In this document: positions 12,260-18,303 of the stretch, piece by piece
Position numbering within the stretch: position 1 is the stretch's first letter
Layout of the letters: each line of letters starts with the position of its first letter
Source of the DNA: Clostridia bacterium
Lineage (GTDB): Bacteria; Bacillota; Clostridia; Oscillospirales; SIG627
Reading direction: 5' to 3'
DNA: 36,997 nt
Assembly (NCBI GenBank): GCA_017507325.1
Contig: JAFWBD010000018.1
Location: forward strand, 1 to 36,997
Position numbers and translations under genes: made by a program
The notes under the pieces: model-generated
The model's database searches: none
What the model saw: only the letters and a program-made list of their open reading frames with translations
What the model was told of the DNA's origin: nothing

Positions 12260-13213
12260 ATGGACAAGATCGCCGTTTTGATCCCCTGCTATAACGAAAG
12301 CCTCACCGTAGCCAAGGTGGTTTCCGATTGGAAAAGCGCCCTGCCCGAGGCCACGGTCTACGTATACGACAACAATTCCACCGACGGAACCGACCGCCTT
12401 GCAAGAGAAGCGGGCGCGGTGGTGCGCTATGAATACCGCCAAGGAAAGGGCAACGTGATCCGCCGTATGTTTCGGGAGATCGACGCCCGGGTGTATCTGA
12501 TGGTGGACGGAGACGATACCTACCCCGCCGACAAGGCCCGCGAGATGGCGGATCTGGTGCTGGAAAAGGGTGTGGATATGGTCATCGGCGACCGCCTTTC
12601 CTCCACCTATTTTACGGAAAACAAGCGGCGGTTTCACAATTTCGGAAACAGCTTGGTCCGCTTCGGGATCAATACGCTGTTTCATTCCCGCGTTCGGGAT
12701 ATTATGACCGGCTGCCGCGCCTTCAGCTACGCCTTTGTGAAGACCTTCCCCGTTTTGGCGGAGGGCTTTGAGATCGAAACGGAAATGACCATTCACGCAC
12801 TCGATAAGAATATGCACGTGGACCACGTGGTCATCCCCTACCGTGACCGCCCCGAGGGAAGCGTCTCCAAGCTTCACACCCTGCGGGACGGAGCCAAGGT
12901 GCTCCGCACGGTGATGTCCCTTCACCGCAATTACAAGCCCCATTCCTTCTTCGGGGCCATCGGCGCCGTGCTTCTTTTGCTGTCCGCCGCCTTCTTTTTG
13001 CCCGTTCTTCTCACCTATTTTCAAACGGGTCTGGTGCCCAATTTTCCCACGCTGATCGTGTGCGGCTTTGTGGCGGTGGCCGCTCTGCTGTCCTTTTTCG
13101 CGGGGCTCCAGCTACAAAGCGCCGTTCAGAAGAATCGGCAGGATTTTGAATGGACTCTGATCCGCACCCACGCCGAATTCCGAAAATTGCTGCAGGAGGA
13201 GGAAAAAGAATGA
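12260..13213 (+). CDS. GT2 family glycosyltransferase (polyprenyl-phosphate sugar synthase type)
   Basis: 317 residues. The N-terminal GT-A domain shows VLIPCYNES, the DNNSTDGT segment and a metal-binding DGDDTYP motif; EIETEMTIHAL follows further on. Two hydrophobic helices end the protein (about residues 230-255 and 265-292). This is the dolichyl/undecaprenyl-phosphate sugar synthase layout (GtrB, CsbB). It would load a sugar from an NDP donor onto undecaprenyl phosphate at the inner face of the membrane. The stop overlaps the next start (ATGA), and the neighbours are a GT-C-like protein and GtrA. The sugar cannot be told from sequence. The start follows GGGAGG at good spacing. Confidence 0.9.
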   Translation: MDKIAVLIPCYNESLTVAKVVSDWKSALPEATVYVYDNNSTDGTDRLAREAGAVVRYEYRQGKGNVIRRMFREIDARVYLMVDGDDTYPADKAREMADLVLEKGVDMVIGDRLSSTYFTENKRRFHNFGNSLVRFGINTLFHSRVRDIMTGCRAFSYAFVKTFPVLAEGFEIETEMTIHALDKNMHVDHVVIPYRDRPEGSVSKLHTLRDGAKVLRTVMSLHRNYKPHSFFGAIGAVLLLLSAAFFLPVLLTYFQTGLVPNFPTLIVCGFVAVAALLSFFAGLQLQSAVQKNRQDFEWTLIRTHAEFRKLLQEEEKE

Positions 13214-14805
13214 GGCTGTCCTTTGCCGCCCTGAAAAAAAGCCCCTTTGCCGCGTACGGGGTCTACCCTCTGATCCTTGCCGTCACCCTGATCCTCTTTT
13301 TGACCGCCCCCTTGACGGAAAACGGCACCCCTTGGCTCTACGGCGGTCTTTTTTCTCTGCTTTTGTTCGCCCTGCGCCCCTCCTCTCTTCTCCACCGCGC
13401 CGTGGCGGCCGACCCTTCCGTTTGGAAAAATCTTTTCAGCGCCGCCGTGGCGATCCTCACCGCGCTGGTGTGCATTCTCCCCATGGATAATCTTTCCCTT
13501 TGGAACGGTGAAATCCCCGGTCACCGCAACCAGTACGAATTGATGGCGGAGGCCATTTTGGACGGCCGCATCGATTTTGCCTACGGGGACGAGGAGGAAT
13601 TGGCCGAATTGGAAAACCCCTATGACCCCGAGGAGCGGCAGAAGGAAAAGGTCTCCTATCATTGGGATCACGCCTATTACAACGGCCATTACTATATGTA
13701 TTTCGGGATCGTTCCCGTATTTTTGGTGTTTCTCCCCTACCGAATCCTCACGGGGGAAGCGCTGACCACCTTCCACGCCACGCAAATTTTCGTAGCCTTG
13801 GCCATTGCGGGGATCTTCGTGCTGTTTCATCTTCTTTGCCGTCTGTTCTTCCGAAAAATGCCCTACAGCGTATATCTCCTTCTTTCGGTCTCCCTCTCGG
13901 TGATGAGCGTTTGGTACAGCAGTGCCGAGCCCGCCCTGTATTGCACCGCCATTACCTCCGCCATTGCGGTGGAGATCTGGAGCCTGTTCTTCTTCGTTTG
14001 GGCTGTTTGGGGCGAAAAAAGGGAAAATCTTCAGCTCCTTTTGGCAGGGATCGGTGCCCTTCTCGGGGCTCTTGCCTTCGGATGCCGTCCGCCCATTGCC
14101 TTGGCCAACGTTTTGGTTCTCCCCATGCTGTGGGCGTTTTGTAAGGGACGGCGCTTTACCCTGCGCCTTTTGGGAAAGCTGTTTCTGGCGGCTTTGCCCT
14201 ATTTTGTCATCGGCGGCCTTCTGATGAGCTACAATGCCGCCCGCTTTGATTCCCCCTTCGAATTCGGTCAGGCCTATCAATTGACCGTGGCGGATCAATC
14301 CCAATACCGCGTCACCTTGGATCTTGAGACCCTGCTCCGCCTCACCAACGGCTCCTTGGAGCATTTCTTTGCCATCGGAAGCGTATCGGAGACCTTCCCC
14401 TATCTGTACGCCGCAGGGGCCTTTTACAATTTTCCCATCCTCCTTTTGGGCGCAGCCCTCTTTCTCCCCTCGGTGCAGGGCTGCCTGAAAAAGCACCGTC
14501 TTCTTCCCTTGGCCCTTTCTCTGATCGCCACGGTGCTTCTCATTACCGCTCTGGATATTATGTGGTCGCCTTATCTTTTGGAGCGCTACCATATGGATAT
14601 TTACTTTTTAATGGGCATCTCCCTCTTTCTTGCCGTGGGCGGGCTGTATGAGAGCAGTGAAAAAAGCGCCGGCCTCAGCTTTGCCGCCTCCGCCCTCTCC
14701 TGCGTGACCGTGGTGTCCTCCTTTCTATTTTGCTTCGATCAGATCGGCGCCTATTACCCCGAGGTGGTGCAGGCTATGGGCGAGACCCTGCATCTGATCC
14801 CGTAG
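13210..14805 (+). CDS. Polytopic GT-C-like membrane glycosyltransferase (putative)
   Basis: 531 residues with about 12 hydrophobic segments. A large extracytoplasmic loop follows the third helix (around residues 100-165, acidic, with YHWDHAYYNGHYYMYFGIVP). That loop and the later NAARFDSPFEFGQAYQL motif are typical of bacterial GT-C-like proteins. Such enzymes move a sugar from a lipid carrier to a cell-surface polymer outside the membrane. ATG 13210 overlaps the GT2 stop codon by four nt, indicating translational coupling. It is likely the acceptor-specific third member of the Gtr-type system; no defined family activity has been shown for this protein. Confidence 0.75.
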   Translation: MRLSFAALKKSPFAAYGVYPLILAVTLILFLTAPLTENGTPWLYGGLFSLLLFALRPSSLLHRAVAADPSVWKNLFSAAVAILTALVCILPMDNLSLWNGEIPGHRNQYELMAEAILDGRIDFAYGDEEELAELENPYDPEERQKEKVSYHWDHAYYNGHYYMYFGIVPVFLVFLPYRILTGEALTTFHATQIFVALAIAGIFVLFHLLCRLFFRKMPYSVYLLLSVSLSVMSVWYSSAEPALYCTAITSAIAVEIWSLFFFVWAVWGEKRENLQLLLAGIGALLGALAFGCRPPIALANVLVLPMLWAFCKGRRFTLRLLGKLFLAALPYFVIGGLLMSYNAARFDSPFEFGQAYQLTVADQSQYRVTLDLETLLRLTNGSLEHFFAIGSVSETFPYLYAAGAFYNFPILLLGAALFLPSVQGCLKKHRLLPLALSLIATVLLITALDIMWSPYLLERYHMDIYFLMGISLFLAVGGLYESSEKSAGLSFAASALSCVTVVSSFLFCFDQIGAYYPEVVQAMGETLHLIP

Positions 14806-14815
14806 AGCTGCGTTT

Positions 14816-15235
14816 ATGAAACGTTTTATTTCCAAGCTTCTTGCCCTTTGCCGAAAGCGGCGCGAGGCTCTTTTCTATCTGATTTTCGGTGGGCTTGCCG
14901 CCCTTTTGAACACCGCCGCCTACGGACTTTTCTTCCACGTCCTCCTTCTTTCCAACGCCCAAAGCACCGCGCTGGCTTGGCTTTTCGCCGTTCTTTTCGC
15001 CTTTTTCACCAACAAAACGCTGGTCTTTCAAAGCCGAAAAGGCCTTCGCGCAGGGCTGAAAGAATTTTTCTCCTTCTTTCTCTGCCGAGCGGCCACGGGT
15101 GCCGTGGATCTGGGGATCATGGTGCTGGCGGTGGATCTGCTCGGGCAAAACAGCATTCTCTGGAAGATCCTTTCCAACGTCGTCATCACCGTTCTCAATT
15201 ACCTTGCGGGAAAATTCTGGATCTTCAAAAAATGA
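14816..15235 (+). CDS. GtrA family membrane protein (lipid-linked sugar flippase candidate)
   Basis: 139 residues, four transmembrane helices, with the family pattern FLIFGGLAALLNTAAYGLF near the start and NKTLVF in the middle, ending NYLAGKFWIF. GtrA proteins (GtcA in Listeria) work with a polyprenyl-phosphate glycosyltransferase and are thought to flip the lipid-linked sugar across the membrane. Here the gene follows the GT2 and GT-C genes directly (10 nt gap) and is closed by a terminator. The length and helix count are complete for the family. Confidence 0.93.
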   Translation: MKRFISKLLALCRKRREALFYLIFGGLAALLNTAAYGLFFHVLLLSNAQSTALAWLFAVLFAFFTNKTLVFQSRKGLRAGLKEFFSFFLCRAATGAVDLGIMVLAVDLLGQNSILWKILSNVVITVLNYLAGKFWIFKK

Positions 15236-15247
15236 TCTCTTCGTAAG

Positions 15248-15290
15248 AAAAGAGAAGACTCGTTCCGAAAAACGAATCTTCTCTTTTTTT
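15248..15290 (+). terminator. Terminator of the glycosyltransferase operon
   Basis: A 10-bp stem AAAGAGAAGA / TCTTCTCTTT, interrupted by one 2-nt internal loop and continued by CGTT/AACG, followed by a T-run to 15290. It begins about 12 nt after the GtrA stop codon. Confidence 0.88.
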
Positions 15291-15302
15291 GTTTTGAAGC
15301 CT

Positions 15303-15410
15303 TCAGCGAATGAGATTTCCCTTGTAAATTTCGAGTCTTTCGCCGTTGAACAGCTGACAGGAAACCGAAAGTGCGGCCCCCTCTCCCATGGCCTCCGAAG
15401 CAAACATCAT
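15303..15410 (-). pseudogene. Orphan short reading frame, possible 3' remnant of a lost gene
   Basis: The minus strand from 15410 reads MMFASEAMGEGAALSVSC, then QLFNGERLEIYKGNLIR and a stop. The 35 codons use the same codon preferences as the surrounding real genes, and the composition looks like a natural protein C-terminus. It has no ribosome-binding site, and an in-frame stop lies directly before its first ATG. It abuts the palindrome array on its 5' side. I read it as the tail of a gene whose front was lost, but it could also be a true micro-ORF or chance. I do not recognise the family. Confidence 0.3.
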
Positions 15411-15463
15411 TCAAAAAGATATTTTCGGCAGTTTTGCGTATGAATGCGAGCTCTTGCAGAAAT

Positions 15464-15647
15464 CACGGCGAAAGCCGTGTATATCATCAATTCCGCAGGA
15501 ATTGCATATCATCAAAACGAAGTTTTGTATATCATCAAGCCGCAGGAAATGCACGCTGGCGCGTGATGAGATACAAGGGCGGCTTGCCGCCCTTGATGAT
15601 ATGCACCGCACTTCGTGCGGCGATGATATGCCAAGCCTGCGGCTTGG
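15464..15647. repeat. Symmetric array of palindromic hairpins separated by conserved linkers
   Basis: Perfect or near-perfect short palindromes: H1 15464-15479 (CACGGC, loop GAAA), H2 15489-15503 (AATTCC, loop GCA), H3 15514-15526 (AAAAC, loop GAA), H5 15552-15565 (CACGC, loop TGGC), H6 15575-15594 (AAGGGCGG, loop CTTG), H7 15606-15620 (CCGCAC, loop TTC) and H8 15631-15647 (CCAAGCC, loop TGC). A degenerate unit covers 15538-15551. The left-half linkers read TATATCATCA (15480-15489), GCATATCATCA (15504-15514) and GTATATCATCA (15527-15537). The right-half linkers are their inverses: TGATGAGATAC (15564-15574), TGATGATATGC (15594-15604) and CGATGATATGC (15621-15631). Stem sequences differ while linkers are conserved. 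It lies between the operon terminator and the tRNA-Pro terminator. Confidence 0.88.
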
Positions 15648-15649
15648 AT

Positions 15650-15686
15650 AAAAAAATTCGACAAGTCGAAACTTGTCGAATTTTTT
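15650..15686 (-). terminator. Terminator of tRNA-Pro
   Basis: A perfect 16-bp stem (15651-15666 with 15671-15686) around a 4-nt loop. The A/T ends give a U-tract on the tRNA strand. It begins at the last A of the encoded CCA. Confidence 0.9.
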
Positions 15687-15762
15687 GGTCGAGGCGACGG
15701 GATTCGAACCCACGGCCTCTTGGTCCCGAACCAAGCGCTCTACCAAACTGAGCCACGCCTCG
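15686..15762 (-). tRNA. tRNA-Pro, anticodon CGG
   Basis: The reverse strand folds into a full cloverleaf. The acceptor is CGAGGCG/CGCCTCG (7 bp), the D arm GCTC/GAGC, the anticodon stem CTTGG/CCAAG with loop TTCGGGA (anticodon CGG, reading CCG), then a 5-nt variable loop, a T arm with TTCGAAT, discriminator A, and CCA encoded in the DNA. The length is 77 nt. A consensus promoter lies upstream and a terminator follows directly. Confidence 0.97.
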
Positions 15763-15778
15763 AATTTATCGCCTTAGT

Positions 15779-15806
15779 ATTATATCATTTTTTCAAAACT
15801 TGTCAA
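15779..15806 (-). promoter_or_regulatory. Promoter of tRNA-Pro
   Basis: Minus strand: perfect TTGACA (15801-15806), 16-nt spacer, perfect TATAAT (15779-15784). The predicted start is about 10 nt before the tRNA 5' end. Confidence 0.9.
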
Positions 15807-15816
15807 GAGATATGAC

Positions 15817-15852
15817 AAAAGAAGCGCTCTCAAAGCAAGAATCGAGGGCTTC
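15817..15852 (-). terminator. Weak terminator candidate at the end of the pot-alaS-holA operon
   Basis: GAAGC/GCTTC plus CTC/GAG after one mismatch (15821-15829 with 15844-15852), followed on the minus strand by TTTT. The stem reaches into the stop codon of the last gene. The long loop and short U-tract make it weak; read-through into the tRNA promoter region is possible. Confidence 0.4.
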
Positions 15853-16348
15853 ACCCCTCCTCGGGAAGGCTTTCCCGCAGAATTCGGACCAGGGTCTCGT
15901 CGGGCTCAAAGACAAGGAGCGCCTTACCGCCCTTCTCGGAATACAGCAAATAATGGGGATCTTTGCCAAAAGGATCGGGGCAGTAGCCGTAGCGGCGACA
16001 GTGTCGAAGCTCCTTTTTTCGGGATTCATAGCTCTTCCGATCCATCAAAACGCAATCGGATTCCAGCAAAATAAAGCCCGGGCTGAGTTCCTTTTTCCCT
16101 TGGCGGCAAAAAAGGGTCAATCTTCCCCTCTCGTACACGTAGCGGTATTCCGTGAGCAAAAATTTTATCAGAATCTGAATGAACAAAAACAGCAGGATCA
16201 CCGCGATCAGCTGCAAAAGCGCGCGGACGAACAGAATCCGATGGGAGAGCAAAAACATCAAAAATGCCGAGATCATCAAAACAAGGCTCAGCCTCAGCGT
16301 CTTCTTCTTGTCCCCGCGGGGAATGCATTCGTAATGCGTCGGTATCAT
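15851..16348 (-). CDS. Small membrane protein of unknown function, last gene of the operon
   Basis: 165 residues. Two adjacent hydrophobic helices (about residues 19-37 and 42-65) form a hairpin, followed by a soluble region of about 95 residues that begins EYRYVYERGRLTLFCRQGKKE and is rich in charged residues and beta-type alternation. This is the layout of PH-like YcxB/YdbT-type bacterial membrane proteins, but I see no diagnostic motif. Its ATG overlaps the rnmV stop (ATGA), so it is translated with RNase M5. I cannot assign a function. Confidence 0.8.
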   Translation of the reverse strand: MIPTHYECIPRGDKKKTLRLSLVLMISAFLMFLLSHRILFVRALLQLIAVILLFLFIQILIKFLLTEYRYVYERGRLTLFCRQGKKELSPGFILLESDCVLMDRKSYESRKKELRHCRRYGYCPDPFGKDPHYLLYSEKGGKALLVFEPDETLVRILRESLPEEG

Positions 16349-16899
16349 AAATCAATCTCCAATAAATTCACGATCTCCAGAAAGGCGTTGGAGGAAAGCT
16401 CTGCAGGCAAACGGTTTTCCGAAAGGAAGGCCTTTCTTTTTTGGGCGGAAGAATCCTTTCCGAAATATCCAAGGCGATACAGATCGGTCTTGGTATAGCG
16501 AGGCGCGGGCAAGGGGCGATCCGAAAGAAGACCGCTTTTTTCAAAAAGGGACAAAATCACCTCGCAGGAGATCCCCTCCACCCCCAAAAGACCCGCTCGG
16601 GAGGCACCGCTTTTTCGCCGCTCCTTTCCCTTGACGGGAGGAACGTACAGATCCACGACCCCCTCCTTTCCGCACAGGGTATGAAGATGGGAGCGGATCA
16701 AGGCCCCCGCTCCGTCGGAATCGGAAAGGATCACAAGGCCACGCTCGGCGGCCAAGCGGCGCAGGAGCGCTCTCTTTTCGGTATCGTTGAAAATCCGAAA
16801 GCCATCGGTGGTGAGAACCGTGGCATCCAGGCAGGATTCCAGACGGATCTTATCGTATTTGCCCTCCACCACGATCACACGGCGGCAAGAGGGTTTCAT
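16345..16899 (-). CDS. rnmV: Ribonuclease M5
   Basis: 184 residues. The Toprim domain carries VVEGKYDK (catalytic Glu12) and the metal-binding DSDG motif in LVILSDSDGAGALIRS. The C-terminal half (ISCEVILSLFEKSGLL, TKTDLYRLGYFGKDSSAQKR) matches the RnmV-specific region. RNase M5 trims precursor 5S rRNA to its mature ends in Firmicutes, using L18 as a partner. The start overlaps the holA stop by four nt and the stop overlaps the next gene in the same way. In many Bacillota rnmV sits beside ksgA; here it is linked to holA instead. Confidence 0.95.
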   Translation of the reverse strand: MKPSCRRVIVVEGKYDKIRLESCLDATVLTTDGFRIFNDTEKRALLRRLAAERGLVILSDSDGAGALIRSHLHTLCGKEGVVDLYVPPVKGKERRKSGASRAGLLGVEGISCEVILSLFEKSGLLSDRPLPAPRYTKTDLYRLGYFGKDSSAQKRKAFLSENRLPAELSSNAFLEIVNLLEIDL

Positions 16900-17948
16900 A
16901 CACCCTCCCGCATCAGGCTTGCCATTTGAAGCACACCCGTTTCCATCACCAAAAAGGCGTCGCTCCGGCTGCCCTTGAGGCGGCCGTCCAATTCAAAGCA
17001 CAGAAAGATCGCCTTTTCCAGCCCCTCTCGGGTCTTTCCGTAAAGGCTTTTGCGGGTTCGGTCCATCTGCCACGGCTGAAGCTTGGCAGCCTTGGCACAA
17101 TCGGCGGGGCTTGCCCCCTCCAGCACCAAAAGAGCTCCCGTCAGCGTGCGGGCGATGGCGGCGGTGATGAGAACCGGCTCCACCTCCTGCTTTTTCAAAT
17201 TCGAAAGGATCCGCTCGGCCGCGCCCACCGCCCCCTCCAGCACCGCATCGCACAAATGGTACACCGCAAACTCCGTGGTGTCCTGACAAAAGAGGATCAC
17301 GTCCTCCTCCGTCACCTCTTTTCTGCCTTGAGACAGCGCATAGGCGGAAAGCTTTGACAATTCGTGGCGGATGTTCTGCATGCGGTTTCCCGAAAAGCGA
17401 AACAGGGTGCGCAGCGCTTTCTCCGCCGCCGAAAGCCCGTCGGCCTCCAGGATCTTTTTGGCCCAAGAGGAAAGGACCCTTTCCTCCTGCAGAGGGAAGG
17501 AAACGAAATTCATATGAGGCGACAGCGCCGAGAGGATCTTTCCCGTTCCGCCGGATTTCGATACGGAAAATTCCTCGTTTTCAAAATACACGATCAGGAT
17601 CAGATACGGAGGAAGATCCCTCAAAAGCTCCAACAGAGATTCCAATTCATCCTTCCGAAGGCCCATAAGATTCCAGCCGTGGCACACCACGAGGCGATGC
17701 TCCCCTCCGAAGGGAAGGATCTGCGCCTCCTGCAACAGATCGGAAAGGCTGTGATCGCGGGAGAAATCCAGCTTCACGGAATTGAATTCCGCCGAGCCCT
17801 CCTTTTCAATGAGCTTTTGAAATTTTTCCAGGTAAAAATGCTTCAGCAGCTCCTCGGGTCCCCAAAAGGCAAAGGCGCCGCAGGGATTCTCCCGCAGGCG
17901 CGCCTTCAAAGCCGACACCGAGAGGCCGAAATTCTCTCTCGGAGCCAT
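16896..17948 (-). CDS. holA: DNA polymerase III subunit delta
   Basis: 350 residues, the delta subunit of the clamp loader that opens the beta sliding clamp. The N-terminal part has the HolA pattern (AFAFWGPEELLKHFYLEKF, a short Walker-like fold without an ATP site), a middle helical lid (NIRHELSKLSAYA), and a C-terminal collar domain (KKQEVEPVLITAAIARTL, QPWQMDRTRKSL). It starts one nt after the hinT stop and overlaps rnmV by four nt, so it is tightly coupled to both. Confidence 0.94.
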   Translation of the reverse strand: MAPRENFGLSVSALKARLRENPCGAFAFWGPEELLKHFYLEKFQKLIEKEGSAEFNSVKLDFSRDHSLSDLLQEAQILPFGGEHRLVVCHGWNLMGLRKDELESLLELLRDLPPYLILIVYFENEEFSVSKSGGTGKILSALSPHMNFVSFPLQEERVLSSWAKKILEADGLSAAEKALRTLFRFSGNRMQNIRHELSKLSAYALSQGRKEVTEEDVILFCQDTTEFAVYHLCDAVLEGAVGAAERILSNLKKQEVEPVLITAAIARTLTGALLVLEGASPADCAKAAKLQPWQMDRTRKSLYGKTREGLEKAIFLCFELDGRLKGSRSDAFLVMETGVLQMASLMREGV

Positions 17949-17949
17949 A

Positions 17950-18288
17950 TCAATCCATTGTTTCGGAAAGCTGCTTTCCGCCCAGAATATGGAAATGGAG
18001 ATGCCGAACCGATTGACAGCCGTGCTCTCCCACGTTGGTGATCACGCGGTACCCCTTTTCCAAGCCCTCGGCGGCGGCAATCCTCGGGATCGCCGCCAAC
18101 ACGTGGGAAACCGCCTCGGCGTTTTCCGCCGTCACCTCGTCAAGAGAGGCCAGATGGGTCTTGGGGATCACCAGAACGTGCACGGGTGCCTGGGGATTGA
18201 TATCCCGAAAGGCATACACAAAGGGATCCTCATACACCTTCGCAGAGGGAATCTTCCCCTCCAGAATGGAACAAAACAAACAATCCAT
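17950..18288 (-). CDS. hinT: HIT family purine nucleoside phosphoramidase
   Basis: 112 residues, the normal HinT length. It shows CLFCSILEGKIPS at the start, the substrate-binding FRDINPQAPVHVLVIPK segment, and the catalytic histidine triad HLHFHIL near residue 98. HinT enzymes hydrolyse aminoacyl-adenylates and related AMP conjugates. Its position directly after alaS fits a clean-up role for side products of tRNA charging, which is inference. The start is fixed by AAAAAGGAG. Confidence 0.96.
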   Translation of the reverse strand: MDCLFCSILEGKIPSAKVYEDPFVYAFRDINPQAPVHVLVIPKTHLASLDEVTAENAEAVSHVLAAIPRIAAAEGLEKGYRVITNVGEHGCQSVRHLHFHILGGKQLSETMD

Positions 18289-18303
18289 ACCGTTTCTCCT
18301 TTT

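Noticed and set aside
15464..15647. CRISPR array
   Set aside because: The conserved unit is only 9-11 nt, inverts halfway, and the variable parts are palindromes; no cas genes are nearby.
15411..15756. Two reading frames across the palindrome array and tRNA on the minus strand
   Set aside because: They translate the tRNA-Pro gene and the linkers (repeats such as CISS and DDIH); no protein is expected.
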